The notes under the pieces are model-generated. The model had not been told where the DNA came from and did no database searches. It saw only the letters and a list, made by a program, of their open reading frames with translations. Of a stretch of DNA of 64,000 nucleotides, positions 7,345-15,610 are shown in pieces; the first letter of the stretch is position 1, and each line of letters starts with the position of its first letter. The stretch lies in contig NZ_OY829290.1 in assembly GCF_963691685.1 (NCBI RefSeq), positions 1,054,001 to 1,118,000 of the forward strand, given 5' to 3'. Both the position numbers and the translations under genes were made by a program. This DNA comes from Thalassovita sp. (lineage in GTDB: Bacteria > Pseudomonadota > Alphaproteobacteria > Rhodobacterales > Rhodobacteraceae).

Positions 7345-8124
7345 ATGTCCAAAGTCACAGGGTCCAAAATCACGAGCGTATTGCTGCGAGTGACCTTGGC
7401 CTGTGGGATGACGCTGAGCGGCGGCGCGGCACTGGCGCAGGACCGAACCGTCAGCCTGGCCGCGCCGGAAGCCTTGGTGGAGACCGGCTTGCTGAAACAT
7501 CTGTTGCCGCGCTTTACGTTGAAACACCGGGTGCGGGTCAGCGTAGTTGGTGCGGATGGCGCCGCCCCTTTGTCGCTGAACACCGAGGGACAGGGCCGGG
7601 CGCTGTTCGAAGGGGCGGGTAGCCTCTGGCATCTGGATCAAAGCGGTGGTGGAGAATACGCCGACCGGTTTGTGGATTGGCTGACCTCGGACATCGGCCT
7701 GAACACGATCGAAGCCTTCAAGGCCCCCGACGGGCTGCGCTTCACCCGCGCCACCGCGGTGGTGGAGGTTGAAGAAGCGTTGGAGCTGACGGGAGACGCG
7801 GCGAACGGGCTGGCGGTGTCGAACCTGCATTGCAAACGCTGCCACGTTGTTGGCACGGCCGATCGGATGAGCGGTATCGGCTCCACACCGTCGTTCTTCG
7901 TGCTGCGGGCCTTCCCCGATTGGGATGAGAGGTTCTATGCCTTCTATGCGCTTAACCCGCATCCCAGTTTCACCCGCATCAGTGACTTGGAGACCGAGCT
8001 GGATCCCCAGCACAAGGCCGCCATCGTGCCGCTCGACATGTCGCTGGAGGAGCTGGACGATATCGTGACCTATGTGGCGGGGTTGCCCCCCGCGGATCTG
8101 GGTGCGCCGATCCAACTTCAGTGA
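7345..8124 (+). CDS. Exported c-type cytochrome with an N-terminal TupA-like segment
   Basis: The 259-residue protein has a Sec signal peptide (cleavage near ALA|Q, residue 31) and a single class-I heme site CKRCH at 163-167, with possible Met ligand in PLDMSLEEL. Residues ~35-75 (VSLAAPEALVETGLLKHLLP, then VRVSVVG) resemble the start of mature TupA from the same locus. Residues ~106-135 (FVDWLTSDIGLNTIEAF) resemble the TupA C-terminal helix. The sequence thus looks like one lobe of a TupA-type binding protein, lacking the second lobe, joined to a cytochrome c domain. ATG 7345 has GGAAGGAG just upstream; the open frame from 7306 precedes it. It is the only plus-strand gene inside a minus-strand block and converges on the multi-ferredoxin gene (7-nt overlap). 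An electron carrier for FDH is the likely role. Confidence 0.8.
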   Translation: MSKVTGSKITSVLLRVTLACGMTLSGGAALAQDRTVSLAAPEALVETGLLKHLLPRFTLKHRVRVSVVGADGAAPLSLNTEGQGRALFEGAGSLWHLDQSGGGEYADRFVDWLTSDIGLNTIEAFKAPDGLRFTRATAVVEVEEALELTGDAANGLAVSNLHCKRCHVVGTADRMSGIGSTPSFFVLRAFPDWDERFYAFYALNPHPSFTRISDLETELDPQHKAAIVPLDMSLEELDDIVTYVAGLPPADLGAPIQLQ

Positions 8125-10124
8125 TCCCGGCGTTTTGACAGATAGTCATCGGTGGTGCGCACGCGTGGGCGCGCAGCCCCGGCCATCGGATTGTTTTGCA
8201 TGTGATATTGGGCATTTACCCGGCAGTCATCGCACATCTTGATCAGGTTCGCCGCGCCACCTGTCTGGAACATCGAATGTTTGCCTTCCAACTTTGCAAT
8301 GATCTTGTCGATGGTGGATTTCACCCCAAAGGGTTTGCCACAATCGATGCATTCAAACGGTTCCTCTTCATGGATCACACGCTGGCTCAGCGCCGCGTCG
8401 CTCAGATCCATCTGCGGCTGCAGGGTGATCGCATTTTCCGGGCAGACATTGGTACACAGACCACATTGCAGGCAGGCATCCTCCTGAAAGCGCAGCTGCG
8501 GCGCGTCGGGGTTGTCGCCCAAAGCCCCCGCCGGACAGAGGGAGGCACAGGAGAGGCACAGGGTGCAGGCCTCTTTATCGACCACAACCGCCCCATAAGG
8601 CGCCGCAGCCGGCAAGGGCAGGGGCGCCTCTGCATCGGTGTTGAGCGCCTTGGCCGCCAGTCGTGCCACCTGGCGGCGGCTGCCCAGCGGCAGGATCGGC
8701 TCGGCCAGCGCGGGGCCTTTGGTGGCCCCGTAGAGTGCGTCGCACAGCGCCTCCGGCGTGGCAGGATCCAGCACCCGGATCTGCGCCCCAGTGCCGGCCA
8801 TGGCCTGCGCCAGCGCGACCTCGGGATCCAGCGCATCGCGTTCGGTTTTCGGGCTTACCAGAATGTCGACAGCGGCAAAGCCAACCGCCAGTGCGCCCAG
8901 CACTTCGGCGTGACCAAAGCCCGAGACTTTCTCTAGCTCCATCGGGATCACATCGGCGGGCAATCCGCGGTCAAAACGGGCGGAAAGGGAAATCATTTCA
9001 GACCCATGGCTGGCATCATGTACCAGCAGCCGCGGGGTGTTACCGCCAGCCGTTTTATAGGTCTCTGCCAGCCGGTTCATCCGGGTGAACAGGGCCCCCG
9101 GTGCGGGATTGTCAAAGGTGATCGCCCCAGACGGGCACAGCGCGGCGCAGGATCCGCAGCCGGCGCAGATCGTTGGGTCAATGTCCACATGATCGCCCTC
9201 AGACCGGATCGCGCTGGTGGGGCAGGCATCCAGACATTTGGAACAGCCCGACTGCCCGGCGCGCGAATGGGCGCAGATCAAGGGGTCGAGGCCAAGGTAA
9301 AACGGTTTCTCGAACGTTCCTACCAGATGGGAGGCTTCCATCACCGCGGCCCCGACAGCCGGGAGCGAACCGGGATCGGCGCGAAGGTAGCCCTCGCGTT
9401 TTTCGGGGGCAGGGAACAAAGGCGTGCCGCCACGCAGGTCCAGAATGATGTCACATTCCGCCATGCCACCGTTGCGGGCCTCGCCAAACTGCATCTCGCC
9501 ACGACCGCCCGGTTGCAACTGCTGCAGTTGATCGATCCGAACCTCAAACTGGCCAAGCGCCCCGGTTGCACCTTTCAGTTGTCCGGCCACCAGATCAAAG
9601 CTGCGGTCCATCGGCAGGTCCGCGATTTCCGACGTGTTTTCAACAAGTAGGGTGACGCTAAGGAAGGGCGCCAGCTGACGCGCGGCATCAACGGCGGCAT
9701 CGACCGGACCAAGGATCAGGCACAGCCCTTCCGAGGTCACATCGAAGGTTTTCAAAGGCGCCATCGGGTGGGCCGCATCGGCTGCCAAAGCGGCCATTTT
9801 TGGCCCCGCTTTTTTGCCCTCATCCGACCATCCGGCGCGGTCGCGCAGATCCACGAAATCCGGGGTCAGATCCTGTGGGCTTGCGCCGGTCTCAGCCGCG
9901 ATTTCGCCGGCGATTTCACTGGCGAGTTCCTCGAAAAACGCATGCTCCTGCTGGCAGGCGATGGTGGCATTTCCGGCCGCGATCAGCTTGGCAGCCGCAC
10001 CGCTTTCCGATCCGCAGAGATTGCTGTGCACCTTTGAGCAGGTGACGCCCTCCAAATGGGACAAACTGTCAGTGTCGATCTTTTGGCTTGCCAAACAATC
10101 ACACAAAATCAGCTGCTTAGTCAT
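8118..10124 (-). CDS. 668-aa cytoplasmic multi-[4Fe-4S] ferredoxin-like protein of the FDH island
   Basis: Two pairs of ferredoxin-type motifs are visible. The first pair, mid-protein, is GCSKCLDACP and CAGCGSCAALCP; the second, near residue 520-570, is CTLCLSCASLCP and CLQCGLCTNVCP. The C-terminus adds two CxxC pairs (CIDCGKPFGV and CDDCRVNAQYH) like a zinc or rubredoxin-type knuckle, and the N-terminus has several cysteines (ILCDCL, LCGSES, IACQQEH). No signal peptide or membrane segment is seen. Similar 4Fe-4S proteins lie divergently from DUF3305/3306 and torD in FDH loci of other Proteobacteria (for example Shewanella). It probably moves electrons or clusters during FDH function or assembly. 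ATG 10124 follows GGGGGAAAT. Confidence 0.8.
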   Translation of the reverse strand: MTKQLILCDCLASQKIDTDSLSHLEGVTCSKVHSNLCGSESGAAAKLIAAGNATIACQQEHAFFEELASEIAGEIAAETGASPQDLTPDFVDLRDRAGWSDEGKKAGPKMAALAADAAHPMAPLKTFDVTSEGLCLILGPVDAAVDAARQLAPFLSVTLLVENTSEIADLPMDRSFDLVAGQLKGATGALGQFEVRIDQLQQLQPGGRGEMQFGEARNGGMAECDIILDLRGGTPLFPAPEKREGYLRADPGSLPAVGAAVMEASHLVGTFEKPFYLGLDPLICAHSRAGQSGCSKCLDACPTSAIRSEGDHVDIDPTICAGCGSCAALCPSGAITFDNPAPGALFTRMNRLAETYKTAGGNTPRLLVHDASHGSEMISLSARFDRGLPADVIPMELEKVSGFGHAEVLGALAVGFAAVDILVSPKTERDALDPEVALAQAMAGTGAQIRVLDPATPEALCDALYGATKGPALAEPILPLGSRRQVARLAAKALNTDAEAPLPLPAAAPYGAVVVDKEACTLCLSCASLCPAGALGDNPDAPQLRFQEDACLQCGLCTNVCPENAITLQPQMDLSDAALSQRVIHEEEPFECIDCGKPFGVKSTIDKIIAKLEGKHSMFQTGGAANLIKMCDDCRVNAQYHMQNNPMAGAARPRVRTTDDYLSKRRDH

Positions 10125-10296
10125 TCTATTTCCCCCGCGGTGGTCGCGCTGCTGTTGTTTTGGACCCGTCCGATGTGCGTTAGCTATTCATGAAATAGAG
10201 CGCCCGTAAAGCCCCGGTAAAGCCCAAGACCGGCGCAGAAACCGCCAAGTGATTCGTTTTGAAAAACCGATGATTTTTGTTGGTTTTTGGCAAAAG

Positions 10297-10352
10297 TGGA
10301 CATTCCGTCCCGCTGGATTTTGTGCCCAGGGTCATCAGGGACATTGTGTCCC
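10297..10352. promoter_or_regulatory. Pair of GGGACA-N3-TGTCCC dyads
   Basis: GGGACATTGTGTCCC (10338-10352) is a perfect 6-3-6 dyad. TGGACATTCCGTCCC (10297-10311) is a close variant. The centres are 41 bp apart, near four helical turns, so both would face the same side of the DNA. This is the arrangement expected for a dimeric activator such as an NtrC-family regulator, and one is encoded in this operon. Binding by that protein is inference. Confidence 0.5.
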
Positions 10353-10406
10353 GATTGGGCCGGGGAAATCCCGAAAACGGCGATTTTTTTTGCCTTTCAA
10401 ACAGGT

Positions 10407-10422
10407 GGGGATGATCATTGCA
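10407..10422 (+). promoter_or_regulatory. Sigma-54-like -24/-12 promoter element
   Basis: GGGGATGATCATTGCA has GG at 10408-10409 and GC at 10420-10421 with exactly 10 bp between, and an intact TTGCA -12 box. The -24 box is imperfect. Transcription would start near 10432, some 60 bp before the DUF3305 gene and about 85-130 bp downstream of the dyads. The regulator in the same operon lacks the sigma-54 contact motif, so this promoter may be used by another activator or may be a chance match. Confidence 0.35.
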
Positions 10423-10493
10423 GCGATCCGAAAAAAATTTGTGACAGGGACCCATCAGGGCACGCGGATCGTTGAGGAAGGGACAAAATCACC

Positions 10494-11057
10494 ATGCGGC
10501 ACGCGACAGCTTCGTTGCCATTGGGAATCATCATCCGCCGCACCCCATCGGTCAGCCGTTGGGTGCCTTTCGCGTGGAAAGTGGTTGCCGTGATCCCCGG
10601 CGCCGGTCCTGCCGATTGGCAACCTTTACGCGAGGAAGGGGAGGCGGTTGAGTTTCACGCCGCCACCGTGCCGCTGGAACTGTGGCGCACCGATACGGAG
10701 GCGTATCTGCATGGCCTCTCAGCCCGGGTGCCTACCATTGGGGTGATCCTGCGCGAAACCACCGATCCAGACGCGGAGCAACCGCTCGAGGTTCTGCTGG
10801 CCACAGCCTCCCCCTATGAGACGCAGGATTACACCGACAGCGGCGAAGAACTGGTCGAACTGGTGCCGATGCCAGAGGGGCTGGTCGCCTTCATCCGCGA
10901 CTTCGTCAATGAACATCACGAACATGAAGAATTCGTTAAGCGCCGCCGGGACCGCAAGCGGGTGGACCTGCATGAAGACGGGATCGGCGATCCGCGCATC
11001 TCGCAGCTGGCTGACGTCTACGCCGTGCCGCACCGCAAGAAGGTGAGGCTGCAATGA
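10494..11057 (+). CDS. DUF3305-family protein
   Basis: This 187-residue protein is of the DUF3305 type, which consistently precedes DUF3306 and a TorD-like chaperone in FDH loci. It has the conserved opening PLGIIIRRTPSVSRWVPFAW and a C-terminal charged tail (EFVKRRRDRKRVDLHE). No membrane segment, signal or metal-binding cysteine cluster is seen, so it is likely cytoplasmic. Function is unknown; FDH maturation is inferred from gene order. ATG 10494 has GAGGAAGGG about 10 nt upstream, and the stop overlaps the next gene by 4 nt. First gene of the FDH operon. Confidence 0.82.
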   Translation: MRHATASLPLGIIIRRTPSVSRWVPFAWKVVAVIPGAGPADWQPLREEGEAVEFHAATVPLELWRTDTEAYLHGLSARVPTIGVILRETTDPDAEQPLEVLLATASPYETQDYTDSGEELVELVPMPEGLVAFIRDFVNEHHEHEEFVKRRRDRKRVDLHEDGIGDPRISQLADVYAVPHRKKVRLQ

Positions 11058-11707
11058 GCGATTTCTGGTCCCGCCGCCGCGCCGCCGTTGCCGCCGAAGC
11101 TGAGGCTGAGGTGCAGGCCGCCGTTGCGGCGGAGCACGCCGAAGAACAGGCCAAGCTGGATGAGCTGTCAGATGAGGAACTGCTGGTCAAGCTGGAGCTG
11201 CCCAATCCTGATGAGATGCAACAAGGCGACGATTTCGCGGCTTTCATGAAGCAGGCCGTTCCCGAACGCCTGCGCCGCCGCGCCCTACGCCGTCTTTGGA
11301 CATCCAATCCGGTCTTGGCCAACGTCGATATGCTGGTTGATTACGGCGAGGACTTCACCGACAGCGCCATGGTCGTGGAGAACCTGCAGACCGCCTATCA
11401 GGTCGGCAAAGGCATGAAAGCCCATGTCGAGGAGCTGGCCCGCCAAGCCCGTGCGCTGGAAGACGCGGCAGAAGAGGCGCCGGCCGATCTGCCCGAAGAT
11501 GACCCCGACCAAACCCCAGAGGACGCAACAGAAGACGCGCCAGTTTTGCTGGCCGCGGCCCCTGATGAAGCCAATGACATGGCCCTTGCCCAAAATCAGA
11601 ACGCGCCAATCCCCCCGGTGGCGCAGCCCCCTAACGAAACCCTCCAGGACGAAGCGCCGGAGCCGCAGCCCATGCGGCGGCGGATGCGCTTCCAGTTTGA
11701 AACCTGA
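11054..11707 (+). CDS. DUF3306-family protein
   Basis: The 217-residue protein has an N-terminal Ala/Glu-rich helix likely to form a coiled coil (residues ~9-45). It then has the conserved DUF3306 core (FAAFMKQAVPERLRRRALRR, then WTSNP and NVDMLVDYGEDF), and ends in a low-complexity acidic and Pro/Gln-rich tail. It is found with DUF3305 in FDH clusters; no function is established. Translational overlap with both neighbours suggests it acts with DUF3305 and the chaperone. Confidence 0.82.
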   Translation: MSDFWSRRRAAVAAEAEAEVQAAVAAEHAEEQAKLDELSDEELLVKLELPNPDEMQQGDDFAAFMKQAVPERLRRRALRRLWTSNPVLANVDMLVDYGEDFTDSAMVVENLQTAYQVGKGMKAHVEELARQARALEDAAEEAPADLPEDDPDQTPEDATEDAPVLLAAAPDEANDMALAQNQNAPIPPVAQPPNETLQDEAPEPQPMRRRMRFQFET

Positions 11708-11710
11708 GCG

Positions 11711-12337
11711 ATGAGAGACGAGATGACCATGACCGCAACGGACACCCAGATGGCTGCGATCCCCGAAGAGGATCGCCTGCGCGCGGATCTCTATGACTTC
11801 CTCGCAGCGCTTCTGTCGCATCCACCGTCGAAGGAGATGCTGGCACAAGCCGCTGCATTGCAGGGCGATGACAGCGAATTGGGGCAGGCGATCAACACAC
11901 TGGCCCGCGTTGCCAAAGCCACCAACGCCAAAGCGGTCGAGAGCGAGTTCAACGCGCTGTTCATCGGTCTGGGCCGGGGGGAGTTGCTGCCCTACGCCAG
12001 CTACTATCTGACTGGTTTCTTGAACGAAAAACCGCTGGCACAGCTGCGCGGCGACATGGCGGCGCAGCGTATGGAACGCGCCCCGAACGTTTTTGAGCCC
12101 GAGGATAACATCGCCAGCCTGTGTGACATGATGGCGGGCATGATCCGGGGCCGCTTTGGTGACCCTGTGTCGCTGGAAAAACAGCAAGCGTTCTTCGGTC
12201 GCCACATCGCGCCTTGGGCACAGCATTTCTTCAGCGATCTGGAAGGGGCCAAGAACTCCGTCCTCTACGCGCCGGTGGGCAGCGTGGGCAAAGCCTTCAT
12301 CGAGATTGAGACGCAGGCGTTCCGTATGGGCGCCTGA
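11711..12337 (+). CDS. TorD/DmsD-family chaperone for the Tat-exported FDH
   Basis: This all-helical protein of up to 208 residues has the TorD-family segments RADLYDFLAALLSHPP and ESEFNALFIGLGRGELLPY-ASYYLTG, followed by PNVFEPEDNIASLCDMM, which contains the EPxDhh-type motif. Family members bind the twin-arginine leader of Mo/W-bis-MGD enzymes and hold them for cofactor insertion. Here the client is most likely FdhA, encoded two genes on. ATG 11711 is 3 bp after the DUF3306 stop; ATGs at 11723 and 11729 are alternatives and no strong ribosome-binding site decides between them. Confidence 0.85.
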   Translation: MRDEMTMTATDTQMAAIPEEDRLRADLYDFLAALLSHPPSKEMLAQAAALQGDDSELGQAINTLARVAKATNAKAVESEFNALFIGLGRGELLPYASYYLTGFLNEKPLAQLRGDMAAQRMERAPNVFEPEDNIASLCDMMAGMIRGRFGDPVSLEKQQAFFGRHIAPWAQHFFSDLEGAKNSVLYAPVGSVGKAFIEIETQAFRMGA

Positions 12338-12405
12338 GGCTTGACCTCATCAACCGCAACCGCGGGCCGTCAGGGAGCGGACCCGCCCCAACCAAGGAGG
12401 AGAGC

Positions 12406-12597
12406 ATGAGCAAGAGCGACGCAAGCCAGACCACCCGCCGCGACTTTCTGAAAGTTGCAGCCACGTCTGTGCCTGCTGCGGCTGCGGCCGTGGCCGTCTC
12501 GGGTGATGCTGCCGAAGCGGCGCCGGTCGATCCGACCAGCGAACGCATGCAGGACACCGCGCATGTGCGCACCTACTACGATCTCGCCCGGTTTTAA
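12406..12597 (+). CDS. Small twin-arginine protein of FDH loci (TIGR02811 type)
   Basis: This 63-residue protein has a twin-arginine motif TTRRDFLKVAA at residues 9-19, an Ala-rich hydrophobic stretch, and a short mature tail ending in TAHVRTYYDLARF. It matches the tiny Tat-targeted proteins found immediately upstream of fdhA. AAGGAGGAG at 12394-12402 is a strong ribosome-binding site. Its role is unknown; it may be a subunit or an anchor. It lies 106 bp before fdhA. Confidence 0.85.
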   Translation: MSKSDASQTTRRDFLKVAATSVPAAAAAVAVSGDAAEAAPVDPTSERMQDTAHVRTYYDLARF

Positions 12598-12703
12598 CCG
12601 GACCTGATCGCCCCGCCTCCGACGACTGGTTGCGTGACGCCCGACTGTCGGAATTTTGAACAATACCTAGCAGTTCCCGAAAGGGACGCGAGGGAGGATA
12701 GAA

Positions 12704-15598
12704 ATGCTTAGGAAAAAGACCAACGGGGTTGCGCGACGCCCCCAGCGGACAAGTATCCTGTCAGCGGCAGCCGAAGCTTCCGTTGACCGCCGCACATTTT
12801 TGCGCGGCTCTGGTCTGGCCATCGGTGGCCTGGCCGCGATTGGCGCTTCAGGCGGCATGGTCACTCAGGCGAGTGCAGCCACTGCCGTGGATGGTGCCGT
12901 CAAGACCGTGAAGTCGGTCTGCACCCACTGTTCGGTGGGCTGCACGGTTCTCGCCGAAGTGCAAAACGGCATCTGGACGGGTCAGGAACCCGGCTTTGAC
13001 AGCCCGTTTAACCTGGGCGCACATTGCGCCAAAGGGGCCTCGGTACGTGAACACGCCCATGGCGAACGCCGTCTCAAGTACCCGATGAAAAAAGAGGGTG
13101 GTGAGTGGAAGCGGATCTCCTGGGAACAGGCGATCGATGAGATCGGTGATGAGATGCTGAAGATCCGCGACGAAAGCGGCCCTGACAGCGTCTATTGGTT
13201 GGGCTCGGCCAAGCATAACAACGAACAGGCCTATCTGTTCCGTAAGTTTGCGGCCTATTGGGGCACCAACAACGTCGACCATCAGGCGCGTATCTGTCAC
13301 TCGACCACGGTTGCCGGTGTGGCCAACACATGGGGCTACGGCGCCATGACCAACAGCTACAACGACATCCACAACTCCAAGGCCATTTTCATCATCGGTG
13401 GTAACCCCGCCGAGGCGCACCCTGTGTCGCTGCAGCACGTGCTGAAAGCGAAAGAGCAGAACAACGCGCCGGTTATCGTCTGCGATCCGCGTTTCACTCG
13501 CACCGCAGCCCATGCCGATGAATATGTCCGGTTCCGTCCCGGCACCGATGTGGCGCTGGTTTGGGGCATCCTGTGGCACATCTTCGAAAACGGCTGGGAG
13601 GACAAAGAGTTCATCCGGACCCGCGTTTGGGGCATGGATCAGATCCGCACCGAAGTGGCCAAATGGAACCCCGAAGAGGTGGAGCGTGTGACCGGTACCC
13701 CCGGTTCGCAGCTGAAGCGCGTGGCGCGGACGCTGGCCAACAACCGCCCCGGCACCGTGATCTGGTGTATGGGTGGCACACAGCACACCAACGGCAACAA
13801 CAACACCCGCGCCTACTGCATCCTGCAGCTGGCCCTTGGCAACATGGGCACCGAAGGCGGCGGCACCAACATCTTCCGTGGCCACGACAACGTTCAGGGT
13901 GCAACCGACCTTGGCGTTCTCAGCCACACCCTGCCGGGCTATTATGGCCTGTCCAAAGGCGCATGGGCCCATTGGGCGCGTGTCTGGGGTGAAGATGGTG
14001 ACTGGCTGGCCGGTCAGTTCAACACGCTGACCTCTGCCGACGGCAAGGAGAAATCGCTGCAGAACCTCACCGGTATTCCGGTGTCGCGCTGGATCGATGG
14101 TATCCTCGAGGACAAGGACAACATGGATCAGCCGGACAACGTCCGTGCCATGGTGCTCTGGGGCCACGCGCCCAACTCGCAGACCCGTATGACGGAAATG
14201 AAAACAGCAATGGAAAAGCTGGATATGCTGGTCGTGGTTGACCCCTATCCGACAGTTTCCGCTGTTCTGCATGACCGCACCGATGGTGTCTATCTGCTGC
14301 CGGCGGCAACGCAGTTCGAAACCCGTGGTTCTGTGACCGCGTCGAACCGTTCGATCCAGTGGCGTGATGAGGTTGTGGCCCCGCTCTTTGAGTGTAAGCC
14401 TGACCACACCATCATGGGGATGTTTGCCAAGAAGTTTGGCTGGTCCGATCGTTTCTTCCGTAACATCGAAATGGAAGATGAGGTCACCCCGAACATCGAA
14501 AGCGTCACGCGTGAGTTCAACGCAGGTATGTGGACGATCGGCTATACGGGTCAAAGCCCGGAGCGGATCAAGCTGCATATGGCCAATCAGCACACCTTTG
14601 ATCGCACCACTTTGCAGGCCATTGGTGGCCCCGCAGATGGCGATTACTACGGGATGCCGTGGCCGTGCTGGGGCACCGCTGACATGAAACACCCGGGCAC
14701 GCCCAACCTCTATGACATGTCCAAACGTGTCTCTGAGGGCGGTCTGACCTTCCGGGCCCGTTTCGGTGTGGAACGTGATGGCGACAACCTGTTGGCCGAA
14801 GGCGTCTACTCGAAGGATTCAGAGATCCAGGATGGATACCCTGAGTTCACGATGCAGATGCTGATGGATCTGGGTTGGGACGGTGATCTCACCGAGGAAG
14901 AGCGTGCCGCGATTGATGCGGTGGCTGGTCCCAAAACCAACTGGAAAACTGACCTGTCGGGCGGCATCCAGCGGGTGGCGATCAAGCACGAATGTGCACC
15001 CTTCGGCAACGCCAAGGCACGGGCCGTGGTCTGGACGTTCCCAGATCCCATCCCGCTGCACCGCGAACCGCTTTACACCCCACGGCGTGATCTGGTGGCG
15101 GATTATCCGACCTATGAGGATCGGAAATTCTACCGTCTGCCCACCATGTATGCCTCGATCCAGAAAAACGATTTCAGCAAGGATTATCCAATCGTGCTGA
15201 CCTCGGGCCGTCTGGTGGAATATGAGGGTGGCGGGGATGAAACCCGGTCGAACCCCTGGCTTGCTGAACTGCAGCAGGACATGTTCGTCGAGATCAACCC
15301 GCGCGATGCCAACAACCTGGGCGTCCGTGACGGATCGCAGGTCTGGGTCGAAGGCCCAGAGGGTGGCAAGGTTAAGGTTATGGCAATGGTGACCCCGCGG
15401 GTGGGCGAAGGCGTGGCCTTCATGCCCTTCCACTTCGGTGGCCATTTCCAGGGTGAGGATCAACGCAGCAAATATCCGGATGGGGCTGACCCATACGTGC
15501 TGGGTGAATCCACCAACACCGCCCAGACCTACGGCTATGACAGCGTAACCCAGATGCAGGAGACCAAGTGTACTCTCTGCAAAATCTCTGCAGCATAA
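12704..15598 (+). CDS. fdhA: Formate dehydrogenase catalytic subunit, Cys-type, Tat-exported, bis-MGD Mo/W enzyme
   Basis: This 964-residue subunit oxidises formate to CO2 in the periplasm. The twin-arginine leader VDRRTFLRG (Arg29-Arg30) is followed by an Ala/Gly-rich stretch to about residue 58. A [4Fe-4S] site has Cys73, Cys76, Cys80 and Cys108. The active site RICHSTTV has Cys198-His199; codon 13295-13297 is TGT, so this is the cysteine rather than the selenocysteine form. The C-terminal half carries the molybdopterin dinucleotide-binding domain (LTSGRLVEYEGGGDETRSNP). ATG 12704 is preceded by GGGAGGAT. It forms a complex with FdhB and FdhC. Whether the metal is Mo or W cannot be read here, though tupABC nearby favours W. 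Confidence 0.95.
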   Translation: MLRKKTNGVARRPQRTSILSAAAEASVDRRTFLRGSGLAIGGLAAIGASGGMVTQASAATAVDGAVKTVKSVCTHCSVGCTVLAEVQNGIWTGQEPGFDSPFNLGAHCAKGASVREHAHGERRLKYPMKKEGGEWKRISWEQAIDEIGDEMLKIRDESGPDSVYWLGSAKHNNEQAYLFRKFAAYWGTNNVDHQARICHSTTVAGVANTWGYGAMTNSYNDIHNSKAIFIIGGNPAEAHPVSLQHVLKAKEQNNAPVIVCDPRFTRTAAHADEYVRFRPGTDVALVWGILWHIFENGWEDKEFIRTRVWGMDQIRTEVAKWNPEEVERVTGTPGSQLKRVARTLANNRPGTVIWCMGGTQHTNGNNNTRAYCILQLALGNMGTEGGGTNIFRGHDNVQGATDLGVLSHTLPGYYGLSKGAWAHWARVWGEDGDWLAGQFNTLTSADGKEKSLQNLTGIPVSRWIDGILEDKDNMDQPDNVRAMVLWGHAPNSQTRMTEMKTAMEKLDMLVVVDPYPTVSAVLHDRTDGVYLLPAATQFETRGSVTASNRSIQWRDEVVAPLFECKPDHTIMGMFAKKFGWSDRFFRNIEMEDEVTPNIESVTREFNAGMWTIGYTGQSPERIKLHMANQHTFDRTTLQAIGGPADGDYYGMPWPCWGTADMKHPGTPNLYDMSKRVSEGGLTFRARFGVERDGDNLLAEGVYSKDSEIQDGYPEFTMQMLMDLGWDGDLTEEERAAIDAVAGPKTNWKTDLSGGIQRVAIKHECAPFGNAKARAVVWTFPDPIPLHREPLYTPRRDLVADYPTYEDRKFYRLPTMYASIQKNDFSKDYPIVLTSGRLVEYEGGGDETRSNPWLAELQQDMFVEINPRDANNLGVRDGSQVWVEGPEGGKVKVMAMVTPRVGEGVAFMPFHFGGHFQGEDQRSKYPDGADPYVLGESTNTAQTYGYDSVTQMQETKCTLCKISAA

Positions 15599-15610
15599 GG
15601 AGAAACGGAT

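Larger units (their letters stand above)
10125..10493. promoter_or_regulatory. Divergent intergenic region controlling the FDH island
   Basis: This 369-bp gene-free stretch separates the minus-strand ferredoxin gene from the plus-strand DUF3305-to-kinase operon. It holds two related 15-bp dyads (10297-10311 and 10338-10352) and a -24/-12-like element (10407-10422), listed separately. No ORF with a ribosome-binding site was found in it, and no clear -35/-10 pair could be assigned to the minus-strand gene. Confidence 0.7.

Noticed and set aside
7221..7583. Longer DUF6494 protein from 7583
   Set aside because: The extension overlaps the start of the divergent cytochrome gene and has no family similarity; the ATG at 7220 gives the family length.
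13295..13297. Selenocysteine codon in fdhA
   Set aside because: The active-site codon is TGT (Cys198), not TGA, and there is no need for a SECIS element.
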